Below are positions 21,900 to 33,059 of a stretch of DNA of 64,000 nucleotides, in pieces (positions within the stretch are counted from its first letter, which is position 1; each line of letters starts with the position of its first letter). The position numbers and the translations under genes are program-made. The notes beneath the pieces are model-generated. The model was not told the DNA's origin. It saw nothing but the letters and a program-made list of their open reading frames with translations, and did not search any database. The DNA is from Proteles cristata cristata (taxonomy: Eukaryota > Chordata > Mammalia > Carnivora > Hyaenidae): the NCBI GenBank assembly GCA_017311185.1, contig JAESUZ010002404.1, positions 434,001-498,000 on the forward strand, given 5' to 3'.

Positions 21900-23545
21900 G
21901 GGATATATATATGTATTCTTGATCTATTTCCTCACTCTGGCAGAGAATGTCATCTGGTAGTTCTGGAAAAAGGGTTTTAAGGAAAACAATTTTTTGGAGA
22001 AGTTATATGTGTAAAACATTCACACTTTAATGACAGAATGTCTGGTCATGACTCTGGGTTAGAAACTTCAGAGTCGGGAAGGATTTGCTGCATTCATTTT
22101 TGGCTTCCAGTATTGCTCTAAATGATACAATACCAATTTTTAGTCTTTAGTATATCACTTATGTCTTTTTTCCTCTGTAAGGTTTAACCTCTTCTTTTTG
22201 TCCCCCAAATTCTGAAATTTGACAAAAATTTATACCTTTTTCAATTTACTTTTCTAAGCAATAAGTAGGAACACTCAATTCAGAAACTCAGATCCTTTTG
22301 TTCTGGAAATTTTCTAGTATTATTTATTATAAAACCTCTTCCTATCCCTTTTTTCTTTTCCTGATTCTGTAATATGGCACGTTGGACCTCTTGATTCTCT
22401 AATTGCCTTATCTTTTGTCAAAAGAAAATTCAGAGACCTTTACTTAATACGGATATTTTGTTGAGCAAAAAACAAACTGGTAGACTTTGCACCCACAACA
22501 GGAATGAAGTTCAGAGGTATGATGTTCCAAGGTGAGAATGAGGAAGTTGCTCAGCCTTTATAATGACTGTTATTTGATAGAGGTTTCCAGACTAGTAAAG
22601 GTGATTATCTTACATTGCTTTAGGAAGATGATGTATATTTTGATTATGATTATCAGAAGTATTTACAAGAAGGAACTGGTTTCCTTTACATACATGAAAT
22701 AAACTAGATTATATTTTGCCTATGTGATTTAAATGGGTTTGTCTGATCGGAGGATCTTGAAGCCTGGTCTCCATTTTAACGCTTTTTTCCACATATTCTA
22801 TCACCTGGTCTGCTTTCCCAGAGCTATTCTCAATTTTCTTTCTCAGTCATTCTATTGAATTTCCATTTCTTTCATCATGTTTTTAATTTATTAGAGCTTC
22901 TTTTTCTACAAATGTTTTGTTACAAACTTTAAAAAATTGATATCATTTTAAATGAGTATAGATGGAAGGAACAGTGATGAGCACGTGATTTCGATCTATC
23001 ATTTAAACCAGAAGCCCAGATACAGATGTTATTAAAATGATTTTATCCTGTCATGCCTAAGTTATTTTCTACTATGCGTCACTTTGGCATAATATTTTAA
23101 AATTGTGATACTAAAATAGAACTAGTTCCTCTGGTAACTCTTTCTCAGTGCAGATTTCCCATTAAAAGGCAAATCTTAAATTTGAAATAATGTTCCAGCT
23201 GATTCAATTAGAAGTGTTAAACTTGGCTGACCCAAATGTATTTCTGATTCTAAGAGTCTGTTGCTACTCTATTCTACTATGAATTGGAAATTTTCTTTTC
23301 ACCCACAACATATTTAGAGATGGGTCAACTCTGCACTGGTCTGCATAATACTTCCTCCTTTTTTCAGCTGCTTGTTTTAATCCTGTGGCTCATTCCAGAT
23401 AATTTGGTAAGGGTGTTATCCTCTGTAAGTGACTGCACACCAGATATGAGTTGGAAATAGAATAAAGAGCCCTTGCATAATAAAAGAGGCAATATAAGGA
23501 AAACTAAAAGAATCACTTAATGCAAAAGGGAGCAACCCAGGGAGC
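21900..23545. other. Unique AT-rich sequence
   Basis: No repeat family, RNA gene or coding exon recognised over 1.6 kb. The lack of old repeats could mean conserved or simply unrecognised sequence. Confidence 0.35.
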
Positions 23546-23996
23546 TTTTTACCGCCAAGCTTTTATTTTTATTTTATTTTATTTTATTTTTTCATATTTA
23601 TGTATTTATTTATTTATTTTTATTTTTATTTTTTTACAAATAGTTTATTGTCAAATTAGTTTCCACATAACACCCAGTGCTCATCACCACAAGTGTCCTC
23701 CTCCATGCCCATCCCTCCTCTCCCCCACATCCATCAGTCCTCAGTTTTTGTCAGCATTCAAGAGTCTCTCATGGTTTGCCTCTCTCCCTTTCCCCACCAT
23801 TTCCGCCCTTCTTCTCCCCCTTGTTCCTCTGTCAAGTTCCTCCTAATCCTCCTATACGTGCACACATATGATATTTGTCCTTCTCTGCCTGACTTATTTC
23901 GCTCAGCATAACACCCTCAAGGTCCACCCATGTTGCTACACATGGCCAGATTTCATTGTTTCTCATTGCCATGTAGTATTCCATGGTATAGATAAA

Positions 23997-24828
23997 TCAC
24001 ATCTTCTTGATCCATTCATCTGTTGATGGACACTTAGGCTCTTTCCATGTTTTAGCTATTGTGGAGAGTGCTGCTATGAACATTGGGGTACATGTGCTCC
24101 TATGCCTCAGCATTTCTGTATCCCTTGGGTAAATTCCTAGCAGTGCTATTGCTGGGTCATAGGGGAGTTGTAATGTTAGATTCCTGAGGAACCTCCACAC
24201 TGTTTTCCAGAGGGGCTGTACCAGTTTACATTCCCACCAACAGTGTAGGAGGGTGCCCGTTTTCTCCACATCCTAGCCAGCATCTAGAGTTCTCTGATTG
24301 GCTCATTTTAGCCACTCTGACTGGCGTGAGGTGGTATCTCAGTGTGGTTTTGATTTGTATTTCCCTGATGAGGAGGGATGCTCAGCATCGTTTCATGTGT
24401 CTGTTGGCCATCTGGATGTCCTCTTTGGAGAAGTGTCTGTTCATATCTTCTGCCCATTTCTTCACTGGGTTGTTTTTTCGGGCGTGGAGTTTGGTGAGTT
24501 CCTTGTAGATTCTGGATATCAACCCTTTATCTGATATGTCATTTGCAACTATCTTTTCCCATTCCGTTGGTTGCCTATTAATTTTCTGGGTTGTTTCCTT
24601 GGCTGTGCAGAAGCTTTTAATCTTGATGAGGTCCCAACAGTTTATTTTTGCTCTTGATTCCGTTGCTTTTGGGGATGTGTCAAGTAAGAAGTTGCTGCGG
24701 TGGAGGTCAAGGAGGTTGTTTCCTGCTTTCTCCTCTAGGGTGTTGATGGTTTCCTGTCTCACGTTCAGGTCCTTTATCCATTTTGAGTTTATTTTTGTGC
24801 ATGGTGTGAGAAAATGATCTAGTTTCAT
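23997..24828 (-). pseudogene. L1 ORF2 C-terminal remnant
   Basis: Two open reverse-strand stretches (24382-24828, then 23997-24269) encode the C-terminal domain of L1 ORF2 protein: '[20 protein letters not shown]', then the Cys-rich end around '[20 protein letters not shown]'. In an active L1 this domain binds RNA and helps target-primed reverse transcription. Here the reading is split by a frame change between 24270 and 24381, and the RT core is missing or inverted, so it is inactive. Confidence 0.85.
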
Positions 24829-25080
24829 TCTTCTGCATGTTGCTGTCTAGTTCTCCCAACACCATCTGTTAAAAAGGCTGTCTTTTTTCCATTGGATATT
24901 CTTTCCTGCTTTGTCAAAGATTAGTTGGCTGTATACTTTTGGGTCCACTTCTGAGTTCTCAATTCTGTTCCATTGGTCTATGTGTCTGTTTTTGTGCCAA
25001 TACCATACTGTCTTGATGATGACAGCTTTGTAGTAGAGGCTAAAGTCTGGGATGGTGATCCCTCCTGTTTTGGCAAAGAG

Positions 25081-25597
25081 GAAGTCAAACTTTCACTCTT
25101 CGAGATGACATGATACTCTACATCGAAAACCCGACAGACTCCACCAGAAGCCTACTAGAACTGATCCAAGAATTCAGCCAAGTTGCAGGGTACAAAATCA
25201 ACGTACAGAAATCGGTTGCATTTTTATACACCAACAATGAAGCAACAGAAAGAGAAATCAAGAAACTGATCCCATTCACAATTGCACAAAAAACCATAAA
25301 ATACCTCGGAATAAACCTAACCAAGGATACAAGAGATCTGTATGATGAAAACTATAGAAAACTTATGAGGGAAATTGAAGAAGACACAAAGAAATGGAAA
25401 AACATACCATGCTCATGGATAGGAAGAATAAATACAGTTAAGATGTCATTACTACCCAAAGCTATGTACACATTCAATGCAATTCCAATCAAAATTGCAC
25501 CAGCATACTTCTCAAAACTAGAACAAACTATCCAAAAATTTGTATGGAACCACAAAAGACCCCGAATAGCCAAAGTAATCCTGAAAAATAAAACCAA
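25081..25597 (+). pseudogene. L1 ORF2 reverse-transcriptase fragment (inverted part)
   Basis: Forward frame from 25104 encodes the RT palm after the catalytic motif and the thumb: [10 protein letters not shown], '[19 protein letters not shown]', '[20 protein letters not shown]', '[20 protein letters not shown]', '[17 protein letters not shown]'. The FADD active-site motif at about 25099-25109 has lost one base between F and DD, putting upstream sequence out of frame. The frame stays open across the insertion edge into flanking DNA (to 25700), giving a chance 196-codon ORF. Not functional. Confidence 0.88.
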
Positions 25598-25613
25598 TAC
25601 CGCCAAGCTTTTA

Positions 25614-26225
25614 ATTGATTTTAAAAAAGATGCAGAGTTTAGGCACACTAATGGATGCTCCGTAAGAGATTTTACTGTGTTTTCCCAGTCAGTTATGTAA
25701 AGTTCAGAAGCCATGACTTCTATCCTTGGTGTAACTATCTGAGGCAAGCGTTGGGTTGAATGTGTGTTGGGCTGCACTGGAGTGGCCCTGTGAAGTCTTT
25801 CCTAATCTGTTAGCATGAAGTAGCCACCCCATCCTGTGACCGCAAGCAACTGGCCCAATCCTCTATTGCAGTGTTTGATACTCTCTGCCTTTGAAAACTT
25901 CCTTTACTTTTCCAAAAAAGTATTCATTGGTTTTCTCTAACATAAAATTCATAGATATTTATTGTAGCATATTTGAAAAAAGATCACATACTAAAATGAA
26001 AAGCAGTTAGATAGTGTACTGCTCTGGGATAACCCATTTTTTCCCTTGTATGTATACATTGACATTTTAAAAAATTCTCTCTCTCATACTATTTTGAAAT
26101 ATGCTGTTTTTCATCTGAGATTAAATTAAACATTTTCCTGTCATTATTCTTTGAAATTATATTGTATACCTTTGTATTATTTATTCTTTATGAAAATATG
26201 AATTCTAGATTTGGTTCTGACACAT
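25614..26225. other. Unique sequence
   Basis: Nothing recognised. The 141-codon reverse frame at 25352-25777 is antisense to L1 ORF2 and is not a gene. Confidence 0.4.
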
Positions 26226-26229
26226 AAAG

Positions 26230-27155
26230 AATTTAGAAGTTATTTCCATCCTCAAGAAAAAGGAAAAATGAACAAAGAGAAAAACAATGAGTCTAGACAC
26301 AGACCTCACATCTTTAAAATTTTTTTACTCAAAATGGAAAACTTGAATGGAAATGCAAAACTGTAACACATCTAGGGGTGCCTGGGTGGCTCAGTCAGTT
26401 AAGTGTCCGACTTTGGCTCAGGTCATGATTTCACAGTCTGTGGGTTCGAGCCCCATGTTGGGCTCTGTGCTGACAGCTCAGAGCCTGGAGCCTGCCTCCA
26501 ATTCTGGGTCTCCCTCTCTCTGCTCCTCCCCTGCTCACACTCTGTCTCTCAAAATAAATACATAAAATTAAAAAAAAAAAACTATAACACATCTAGAAGC
26601 TGAAACAGGAAAAAAATCTAAGTGGTCATGAGTTTGATGATACAGTTTTATATCTAATACCAAAAGCACAATCATGAAAGAAAAAATTAAGTTAGACTTG
26701 TTAAAATTAAAATTTTTTGCTTTGTCAATGACATTGTGAAGATAATGAAATAAATGTAAGCCATATACTGGGAAAAATATTTGCAAAAACTTATCTGATA
26801 AAGGACTTATATTCAAAATATACAGCTAATATTTGGGGCAGTGAAACTATTCTGTATGATGTTCTGATGGTGGATACATGTCATTCCATATTTGTCAATA
26901 CTCATAGAAGGTATAACACCAAGAGAGAACCCTAATTGAAATATGGACTTAGGGTGATAATGACATCTCAGTATAGGTTTCAACCATTGTAACAAATGTG
27001 CTACTCTGGTGCAGGATATTGATAGTGGAAGAGGTCATGCATATATATGTTGGGGTGGGGTGTGGGAATGAGAACTCAATGCTTTCTGGGAATGGGAACT
27101 CTATGGTTTTTTTCTTGATTCTATTAACTGAAGCCTGTTCTGAGAAATAAATTCT
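26230..27155 (+). mobile_element. Old L1 ORF2 end and 3' UTR, split by a SINE
   Basis: Forward strand. Before and after the SINE are decayed ORF2 words; 'aaattaagttagacttgttaaaattaaaattttttgctttg' is the KLDFVKIKIF region. The 3' UTR follows: 'gcagtgaaactattctgtatgatg', 'gtggatacatgtcattccatatttgtcaa', 'gtaacaaatgtgctactctggtgcaggatattgatag', 'gaactctatgg'. An old L1M class. Confidence 0.8.
26359..26596 (+). mobile_element. Felid SINE in the old L1, 'ctgacagctcagag' subfamily
   Basis: Element 26376-26580 starts 'gggtgcctgggtggctcagtcagtt', B box 'gggttcgagcccc', A-rich tail 26551-26580. Target duplication 'aact(g/a)taacacatctag' at 26359 and 26580, differing at one base. Confidence 0.95.
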
Positions 27156-27372
27156 ATCAATTAAAACAAAATCCTTTTTACCTCATACATCTTCACCATA
27201 GAAGTCAATTATTAAAGTTTTAATATTCTTTTAAGTGGATGTAAATTTAATTTATTAAATCAGCTTCTATTTTCTAGATATTTAGGCTTTTTCTCCTAGA
27301 TTGTATTATAATTAATAGTACTACAGTTAACTTGCTTGTACCTAGATTTTTGTGCACATCTTCTTATTTATT

Positions 27373-27621
27373 ATAAATGTCTATATTCTGGGGCTCCTGG
27401 GTGGCTTAGTCGGTTAAGCGTCCAACTTTCGCTTAGGTCATGATCTCGCGGCTCGTGGGTTCGAGCCCCGCGTTGGGCTCTGTGCTGACTGCCAGCTCAG
27501 AGCCTGGAGCCTGTTTCAGTCTGTGACTCCCTCTCTCTCTGGCCCTCCCCTGCTCACGCTGTCTCTCTATCTCTCTCAAAAATAAATAAAACATTAAAAA
27601 AATAATAAATGTCTATATTCT
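27373..27621 (+). mobile_element. Felid SINE, 'ctgactgccagctcagag' subfamily, forward
   Basis: Element 27390-27604. Head 'ggggctcctgggtggcttagtcggttaagcg', B box 'gggttcgagccccgcg', tail 'aaaaataaataaaacattaaaaaa'. Exact 17-bp target duplication 'ataaatgtctatattct' at 27373-27389 and 27605-27621. Young-looking. Confidence 0.96.
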
Positions 27622-27739
27622 TCCTAAACCGTAAGTTCCTTGAATGTGGGGCTTCACCCATCTAATCTTTATATGATCAGAGCCTGGTATAGTGTGAGGT
27701 ACCATACAAATTAATACGTATTTCTTTTCTTTTTCTTTC

Positions 27740-27957
27740 TTTTTTTTTTTTTATGTTTTATTTCCAGGAGAGAGAGAGAAAGACAGCGTGAGCAGGGGAG
27801 GGTCAGAGAGAGAGGGAGTCACAGACTCTGAAACAGGCTCCAGGCTCTGAGCTGGCAGTCAGCACAGTGCCCGACGCGGAGCTCAAACCCACGAACCGTG
27901 AGATCGTGACCTAAGCGAAAGTCGGACGCTTAACCGACTAAGCCACCCAGGCGCCCC
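27740..27957 (-). mobile_element. Felid SINE, 'gctggcagtcagcac' subfamily, reverse
   Basis: T-rich start, 'atgttttatttccaggagagagag', 'gagctggcagtcagcacag', near-perfect head 'gacgcttaaccgactaagccacccaggcgcccc'. Lies about 135 bp after a forward copy of the same subfamily, forming an inverted pair. Target duplication not obvious. Confidence 0.93.
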
Positions 27958-28113
27958 TCAAAAACATTTAAAAATGTTAAGTAAGACAGCACAAATTACA
28001 TGTCTTAAGAGAAGACAAATTGGAGGTGGGGTTTAAGTATGAATCTATACTAGATTCCAGGCAAGACTCAGTTGAGTTCCAGAAGGGTGAAAGCAACGTT
28101 GGAACAAATTTTT

Positions 28114-28792
28114 AAAAATCCTCTTCTATTGTGGAGAGTGCTGCTATGAACATTGGGGTACACGTGCCCCTATGCCTCAGCATTTTTTTTTTTTACAAAT
28201 AGTTTATTGTCAAATTAGTTTCCACATAACACTCAGTGCTCATCCCCACAAGTGTCCTCCTCCATGCCCACCCCTCCTCCCCCCCACATCCACCAGTCCT
28301 CAGTTTTTGTCAGCATTCAGCCTAAGTGTCCATCAACAGACGAATGGATCAAGAAGATGTGGTTTATCTATACCATGGAATACTACATGGCAATGAGAAA
28401 CAATGAAATCTGGCCTGTGTAGCAACATGGATGGACCTTGAGGGTGTTATGCTGAGCGAAATAAGTCAGGCAGAGAAGGACAAATATCATATGTGTGCAA
28501 GTATAGGAGGATTAGGAGGAACTTGAGGGAGGAACAAGGGGGAGAAGAAGGGCGGAAATGGTGGGGGAAAGGGAGAGAGGCAAACCATGAGAGACTCTTG
28601 AATGCTGACAAAAACTGAGGACTGATGGATGTGGGGGGGAGGGGGGTATGGGCATGGAGGAGGACACTTGTGGGGGATGAGCACTGGGTGTTATGTGGAA
28701 ACTAATTTGACAATAAACTATTTGTAAAAAAAAAAATAAATAAAAAATGAATATGGAAAAAATAAATATAATTAAAAAAAAATCCTCTTCTA
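28114..28792 (+). mobile_element. Three-piece L1 insertion (twin priming plus template jump?)
   Basis: Target duplication 'aaaaatcctcttcta' at 28114-28128 and 28778-28792 defines one event. Inside, left to right: 28129-28182, reverse-strand ORF2-end DNA ('gtggagagtgctgctatgaac'); 28183-28194, T-run; 28195-28319, reverse-strand L1 3' UTR ('acaaatagtttattgtc' to 'gtcagcattca'); 28320-28777, forward ORF2 end from 'gcctaagtgtcc' through the same 3' UTR to an A-rich tail. In L1 coordinates the first and last pieces are almost adjacent, as in twin priming, but a second 3' UTR with its poly(A) sits between them. Confidence 0.9.
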
Positions 28793-29385
28793 GTCCTTGC
28801 CTCACTGGATGAATTCACAAAAAATGTGGGCATTTATGCCCTTCACACTGCTGTGGGATTCTGCATATTAGGGCATTTCTTTTGACTGAACTGTATTCTA
28901 TAAATACTGAATGTGCACTGCATATTGAAATTTGGAAAAGTAATGCACTCCCATTTCCCTGAAGAACTTCACAGCTTTCTAACATCTTCATACAGATAGA
29001 TTCCGTGTGATCTTTGTTTCAACAAAGGCCAAGCTTGTCTATGGGTCTGAGGGAGGAGCTGACAGGCTTTTCTGTGGAAGTCAGGGGAGACTTCTCAAAG
29101 CCTGCTTCTGCTTTCTTACAGTTTTTGCTATTCCTTTTTATGGGCCTTGATGCAAAACAGAATAGAATTTTGTTATTAATTTCATTCTCCCAGGTATTCA
29201 CAGAAAGGCACCAGAAGTCTCCTCTTCTCTGGGACACACAGCCCAGATCCTTTAACCATTCCTTTCCTGGCATAGTGTCCAGTTCCTCGGCCTTTAAGCT
29301 ATTCTCCATCTGCTATATTTCATTCATTGCTGGTGCTTTTGTTATGTTCTCTATGGTATAGAGGACTATTTCATTTTCTTGATAT
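28793..29385. other. Unique sequence
   Basis: No repeat recognised. The 115-codon forward and 96-codon reverse frames at 29014-29361 overlap and neither shows a known domain. Chance frames are the simplest reading. Confidence 0.4.
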
Positions 29386-29387
29386 CT

Positions 29388-29614
29388 AGATACTACATTA
29401 AAAATGTTTATTATTTATTTTGAGATTGGATAAGGGGAGGAGAGAGAGAGAGGGAGAGAGAGAGAGAGAAAAAATCCCAATCAGTCTCTATGCTCAGCAT
29501 GGAGCCCAATGCAGGGCTTAATCCCAAGACCGCGAGATCATGACCTGAGCCAAAATTAAGAGTTGGATGCTCAACTGATTGAGCTACCCAGGCGCCCCTA
29601 AATACTACAATTTT
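29388..29614 (-). mobile_element. Older carnivoran SINE
   Basis: Element about 29402-29598: (GA)n at 29439-29470, 'ctatgctcagcatggagcccaatgcagggctt', 'gagatcatgacctgagccaaaattaagag', head ending 'ctacccaggcgcccc'. 'atactaca' occurs on both sides (29390 and 29603). Confidence 0.9.
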
Positions 29615-31630
29615 TAATGAATACAGACCACCAACAATAGTGGTATTTTTGGCACCCAGAATATAATATTTATTTCTATTAAGATTATAGGTCACAATTT
29701 CCCTCTTAGGAACTGTTGTTGACTTTTGAAACCTAAGTGCAGGAAATTACGTTTGCATTCTTAAAGTCTATCTTGTTTGAAATATCTGGTCATTAATCCC
29801 AACCTCTTGCAATCCTATTTCACCCTAAATTAGCCAATAATTCTATTGATTTTCTCACCTTTGTTTTATGTTAATATATTTTGTTATATGAGAGTCAGAA
29901 TAGGATCAGTTTTATTGAAGGATAAACAAGTTCTAAACCCCAATAGTTAATAAAATCTAAAAGCTTTGTTACTTATGTTACAGTCCATCGTGGACTGGCT
30001 TGGATTCTGTTCCATATCTCTTTACTCCAGGAGCCAGGCTGAGAGGAACCTCCACCTCACATGTTGCTGGGTCCACATGGCAGAAGGAAGAAGACTCTTG
30101 AAGATTCCACACAAGCGACTGGATGCCCTGCCTGCAAATAGTACACATTACTTTTGCACATTAGCTGGAATTAGTTTCATGGCCTCATCAACCACATGGA
30201 GGTTGGAAATTGCAGTTCTGTCATGTACTCAAAGATATTTCATGAACAGTGTCAGTGACTATCACAGCATGATCTTTATGTTGTTGATGTAGTAATTACA
30301 AAAAAATGTTGGCAAAGATTAGACTTAGATACTTTTCCTACAGTGTACTTCTAGAGACCTCCTTTAAGATGAGTATGGACATATTCATCAGTACTCTTTG
30401 GTTATATTCTTTCAACTAGGAACAATTCTACTTAAACACACTATCTTCTGGGTCACAGTTTCTCATCTCCACAGCACATAAAGAAATACTCACTAAAGTT
30501 TGTCTGTAGCTGGTTAGGTGTCTTGATGTGATAGAAGGGGCCTTGATTTAAGAAAAAAGATTTGAGTTATGGTAGGATTATTTATTACCACAGGATTATC
30601 TAGGGAAAACTAACTGATACACTAGGCTGACCAACAGGTGGGTTGGGCATAGACCTAGGACCCAAGATCAGGAACTACCAAAGATTTCAAGAGAGGAGAG
30701 TTTTTCAAGGTTATTAGAATTGTTAAACGCAGTAAAAAATCAAGAAACCTATTAATTGATAGGCCATTTGGTTTGGGGACCAGGCTATAGCCCTTGGTAT
30801 ATCATAAAGAGCTATATAATGATAAGACATTATTATTAAAACTCCATTAAAGTCTAGAAAATGAATTCAGCACTAGCTACAGAAATAGCAATGTCTGTGG
30901 AATAGGTAAAGAAATACTAAATCAGAGACAAGTAAGAAAGCAAGTGTTAAAAAATTATGATCTCTAGATGAGGGACTTTTGGGAGAATTCCTCTCTCCTT
31001 AGATAAATAGCTTTGCTGATGTAAGTCTTTGTGCTGAGGTTTGAAGAGGTAGAATATCTTGATAACAGAATAGGCCCAAAGCTGACTCTGGCTGCTTTAT
31101 CACAGAAAGGGTATTGAAACCTTGCTTTTAATAAATGGCACTGTCATGCAAAGAGTCTTTCTTAATCATCTCAGGGAGAGACAGACAGAGTCAGGCCATC
31201 CAGAATTCAAGTACCATCTCCCTGATTGATTGCAGACTACTCACTGAACAGTGGTGGAGAAGGCCTACAGAGCAGGGGACCAGACTTTCTTTTTCTGATA
31301 ATAACACAAGATGATAAAATGTGTTCTGCCAAGTGTCTTGGTATTTCTCTTTCTCAAAAAAAAAAAAAAACAAAAAAAAAATCCTTCACAGCTTTCCTCA
31401 CCACTTTATCACATTTCTTCATGTAATTGAAGCCATGCTGTTGGACTACATTAATCTCTACTCTGTAAGGCTAGACTGAGTCCTTGTCAACATCTGAGAG
31501 GGCGAAAGTAACAAATCTCAGCACGGGTGTTGAGAGAAGTGTTGTCTTAATGAATGTGTGGGAAGAAATAGAATGAGCCATGAGGGTAGAAGGGATTTGG
31601 CATTTATCTAGAAAGTTAATCTCACCCCAT
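29615..31630. other. Mostly unique sequence; possible old repeat at 29975-30300; A-run
   Basis: 29975-30300 has a layout I associate with an old mammalian repeat ('ccacatggcagaaggaagaagac', 'gcctcatcaaccacatggaggttgg'), but I cannot name it. An A-run with one C lies at 31357-31380. The 108-codon frame at 29966 lies in the possible repeat. Confidence 0.3.
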
Positions 31631-31639
31631 TACTCTTCT

Positions 31640-32010
31640 ATTTTCACTCCTTTAGGGGTACCACATTTTTAAGGATCAAGACCAGGGTGCCCAGTTTTCT
31701 ACACCTGCGCTTTATGGAAGCCACACTGACCGGCCTAAAGTCTTGGCTTTTCTTGCCTTCCTTTCCATGGCAAACTCTTGCCTGTCTTCCAATGTGTAGT
31801 GGGAAAGTTTTCCACCTCAGACTACTCCAACCTGCAGCATGATTTCACCCTTATCCTGAGTGTTAAGGAGTGAGTTGCTTTGTAGCCTCCTCCATATTAT
31901 CATTTATCTGCAGCAGGACAGGAGGCAAATGGTATTCAACACTATTTCCTCGGTGCTTAGAACCATGTCTGGTACATGGCAGATGTTCAATAACTGTTGA
32001 ATTTGTCTTT
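31640..32010 (+). repeat. L2 LINE 3' part
   Basis: Ends with 'cctcggtgcttagaaccatgtctggtacatggcagatgttcaataactgttgaattt', a clear L2 3' terminus. The pyrimidine-rich DNA before it is compatible with the L2 body. Confidence 0.65.
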
Positions 32011-32304
32011 CAATGTCTTTTGCTTTCTCTTTTAATTTGGGAAAGAGCCTGGCCCCAGAGCCAGACCCCCCATCTCTTATGGAGATTTGCTGCTACATCC
32101 AGAAGCTTCTGTGGCTCTAAAGAAGAAATGAGAACCTCTGTGAGGGGGGAGAGCCAAAGAGGGAGCCAGAAGAGGTTCCATAGAGGGCCAAGGCCCTGAG
32201 CTGCAGCTTTTAAGGATGCACAGGAGTATGTCAGGAACACAAGGGAACAGGAAAACATGTTCAAAGAGATAGTGGCATGAAGCAGATTAGTAAAAGCTAG
32301 CAAT

Positions 32305-32565
32305 TTTACCATCTATTGAGCACCTACTCTGTGACACTCTTGTTGAGTGTTTATGTACAATACCTCTAAGTCTGGTAACAGACTTGAAATGACATATCCC
32401 CTCCCCAGGTTTCCAAAGGGAACAGCCATTTAAACAACAAATGGTTACTCAGAGAGGCTCAGTGATATGCTCAAGGCCACACAACTTTTAAGTGTCAGAG
32501 CTTGAATTTTAACCCACTGAGGCCTGAGAATAAAATCCTAAGCTCTTTTTACTGCTCAGGGCTAT
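32305..32565 (-). repeat. MIR SINE with internal disruption
   Basis: 'ctattgagcacctactctgtgacactcttgttgag', then 'tactcagagaggctcagtgatatgctcaaggccacacaactttta' and 'cagagcttgaattttaaccc'. The middle is expanded or mutated. Confidence 0.7.
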
Positions 32566-32664
32566 CGAGATAGTTTGGAACTGCTCTGTGTCTCATACTC
32601 ATCATCAGTAAAATATGTGTGCTTGATTCTATGAATGGCCACATTTTCTTCCAAATCTGAATTT

Positions 32665-32925
32665 ATGCTTGCTGAGCATGGTGATTAAGGCAGTGGGCTC
32701 CAGAACTGGAGTGTCTCAGCTCCATCTTCAGCTCTGTCTCTTACTTCAGGGGTGGCTTGGCTTAGTGTCTGCCCCCTCTTTGTTTCCATTTCCTCATCTG
32801 GAAAATGGGGCTGATAATAATAATAATAATACTTACCTCAAAGCACCTCTGTGAGTGTGTGTGACATCCTTGGTGCCTGACACAGGGAAGCGTTCCGTAA
32901 ATGAGAGCCCTCGGCAGTTCTCAGG
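32665..32925 (+). repeat. MIR SINE, near full length, with (AAT)n
   Basis: 'catggtgattaaggcagtgggctccagaactgg', 'tttccatttcctcatctggaaaatggggctgataataataataataatacttacctc', 'ggtgcctgacacagggaagcgttccgtaaatg'. A short AAT expansion sits in the usual place. Confidence 0.8.
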
Positions 32926-33059
32926 GACTGTATCTGATCATTTTCCTAGGTCTTTATTTACTCCAAAAGAATCTATTGTTTTTTTATTTATTCATTGAGC
33001 AAACATTCATTCAAAATCAAACAGGCAGTTACAGCAGGGCATTCATTGTTGATACAGAG

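Larger units (their letters stand above)
23550..25613 (-). mobile_element. Young L1 insertion with inverted 5' part (twin priming), 16-bp target duplication
   Basis: Identical 'taccgccaagctttta' at 23550-23565 and 25598-25613. Next to the left copy is an A/T-rich tail complement (ATTTT units, 23566-23636), then the reverse-strand 3' UTR ('caaatagtttattgtc') and the ORF2 C-terminus up to 25080. There the strand flips and forward ORF2 runs 25081-25597. In the ORF2 map the two pieces are almost contiguous: the forward piece ends after the [12 protein letters not shown] stretch and the reverse piece begins at the [14 protein letters not shown] stretch. Divergence is low, with open frames of 90 and 148 codons in the reverse part. 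Confidence 0.93.

Noticed and set aside
25352..25777. 141-codon reverse-strand open frame
   Set aside because: Exact antisense shadow of the L1 ORF2 fragment on the forward strand.
31340..31382. Poly(A) run as the tail of a processed pseudogene
   Set aside because: No coding or RNA-like sequence was recognised upstream and no flanking duplication was found.
31870..32312. Opposed 109- and 100-codon frames
   Set aside because: Overlap an L2 end and each other in antisense; no domain.
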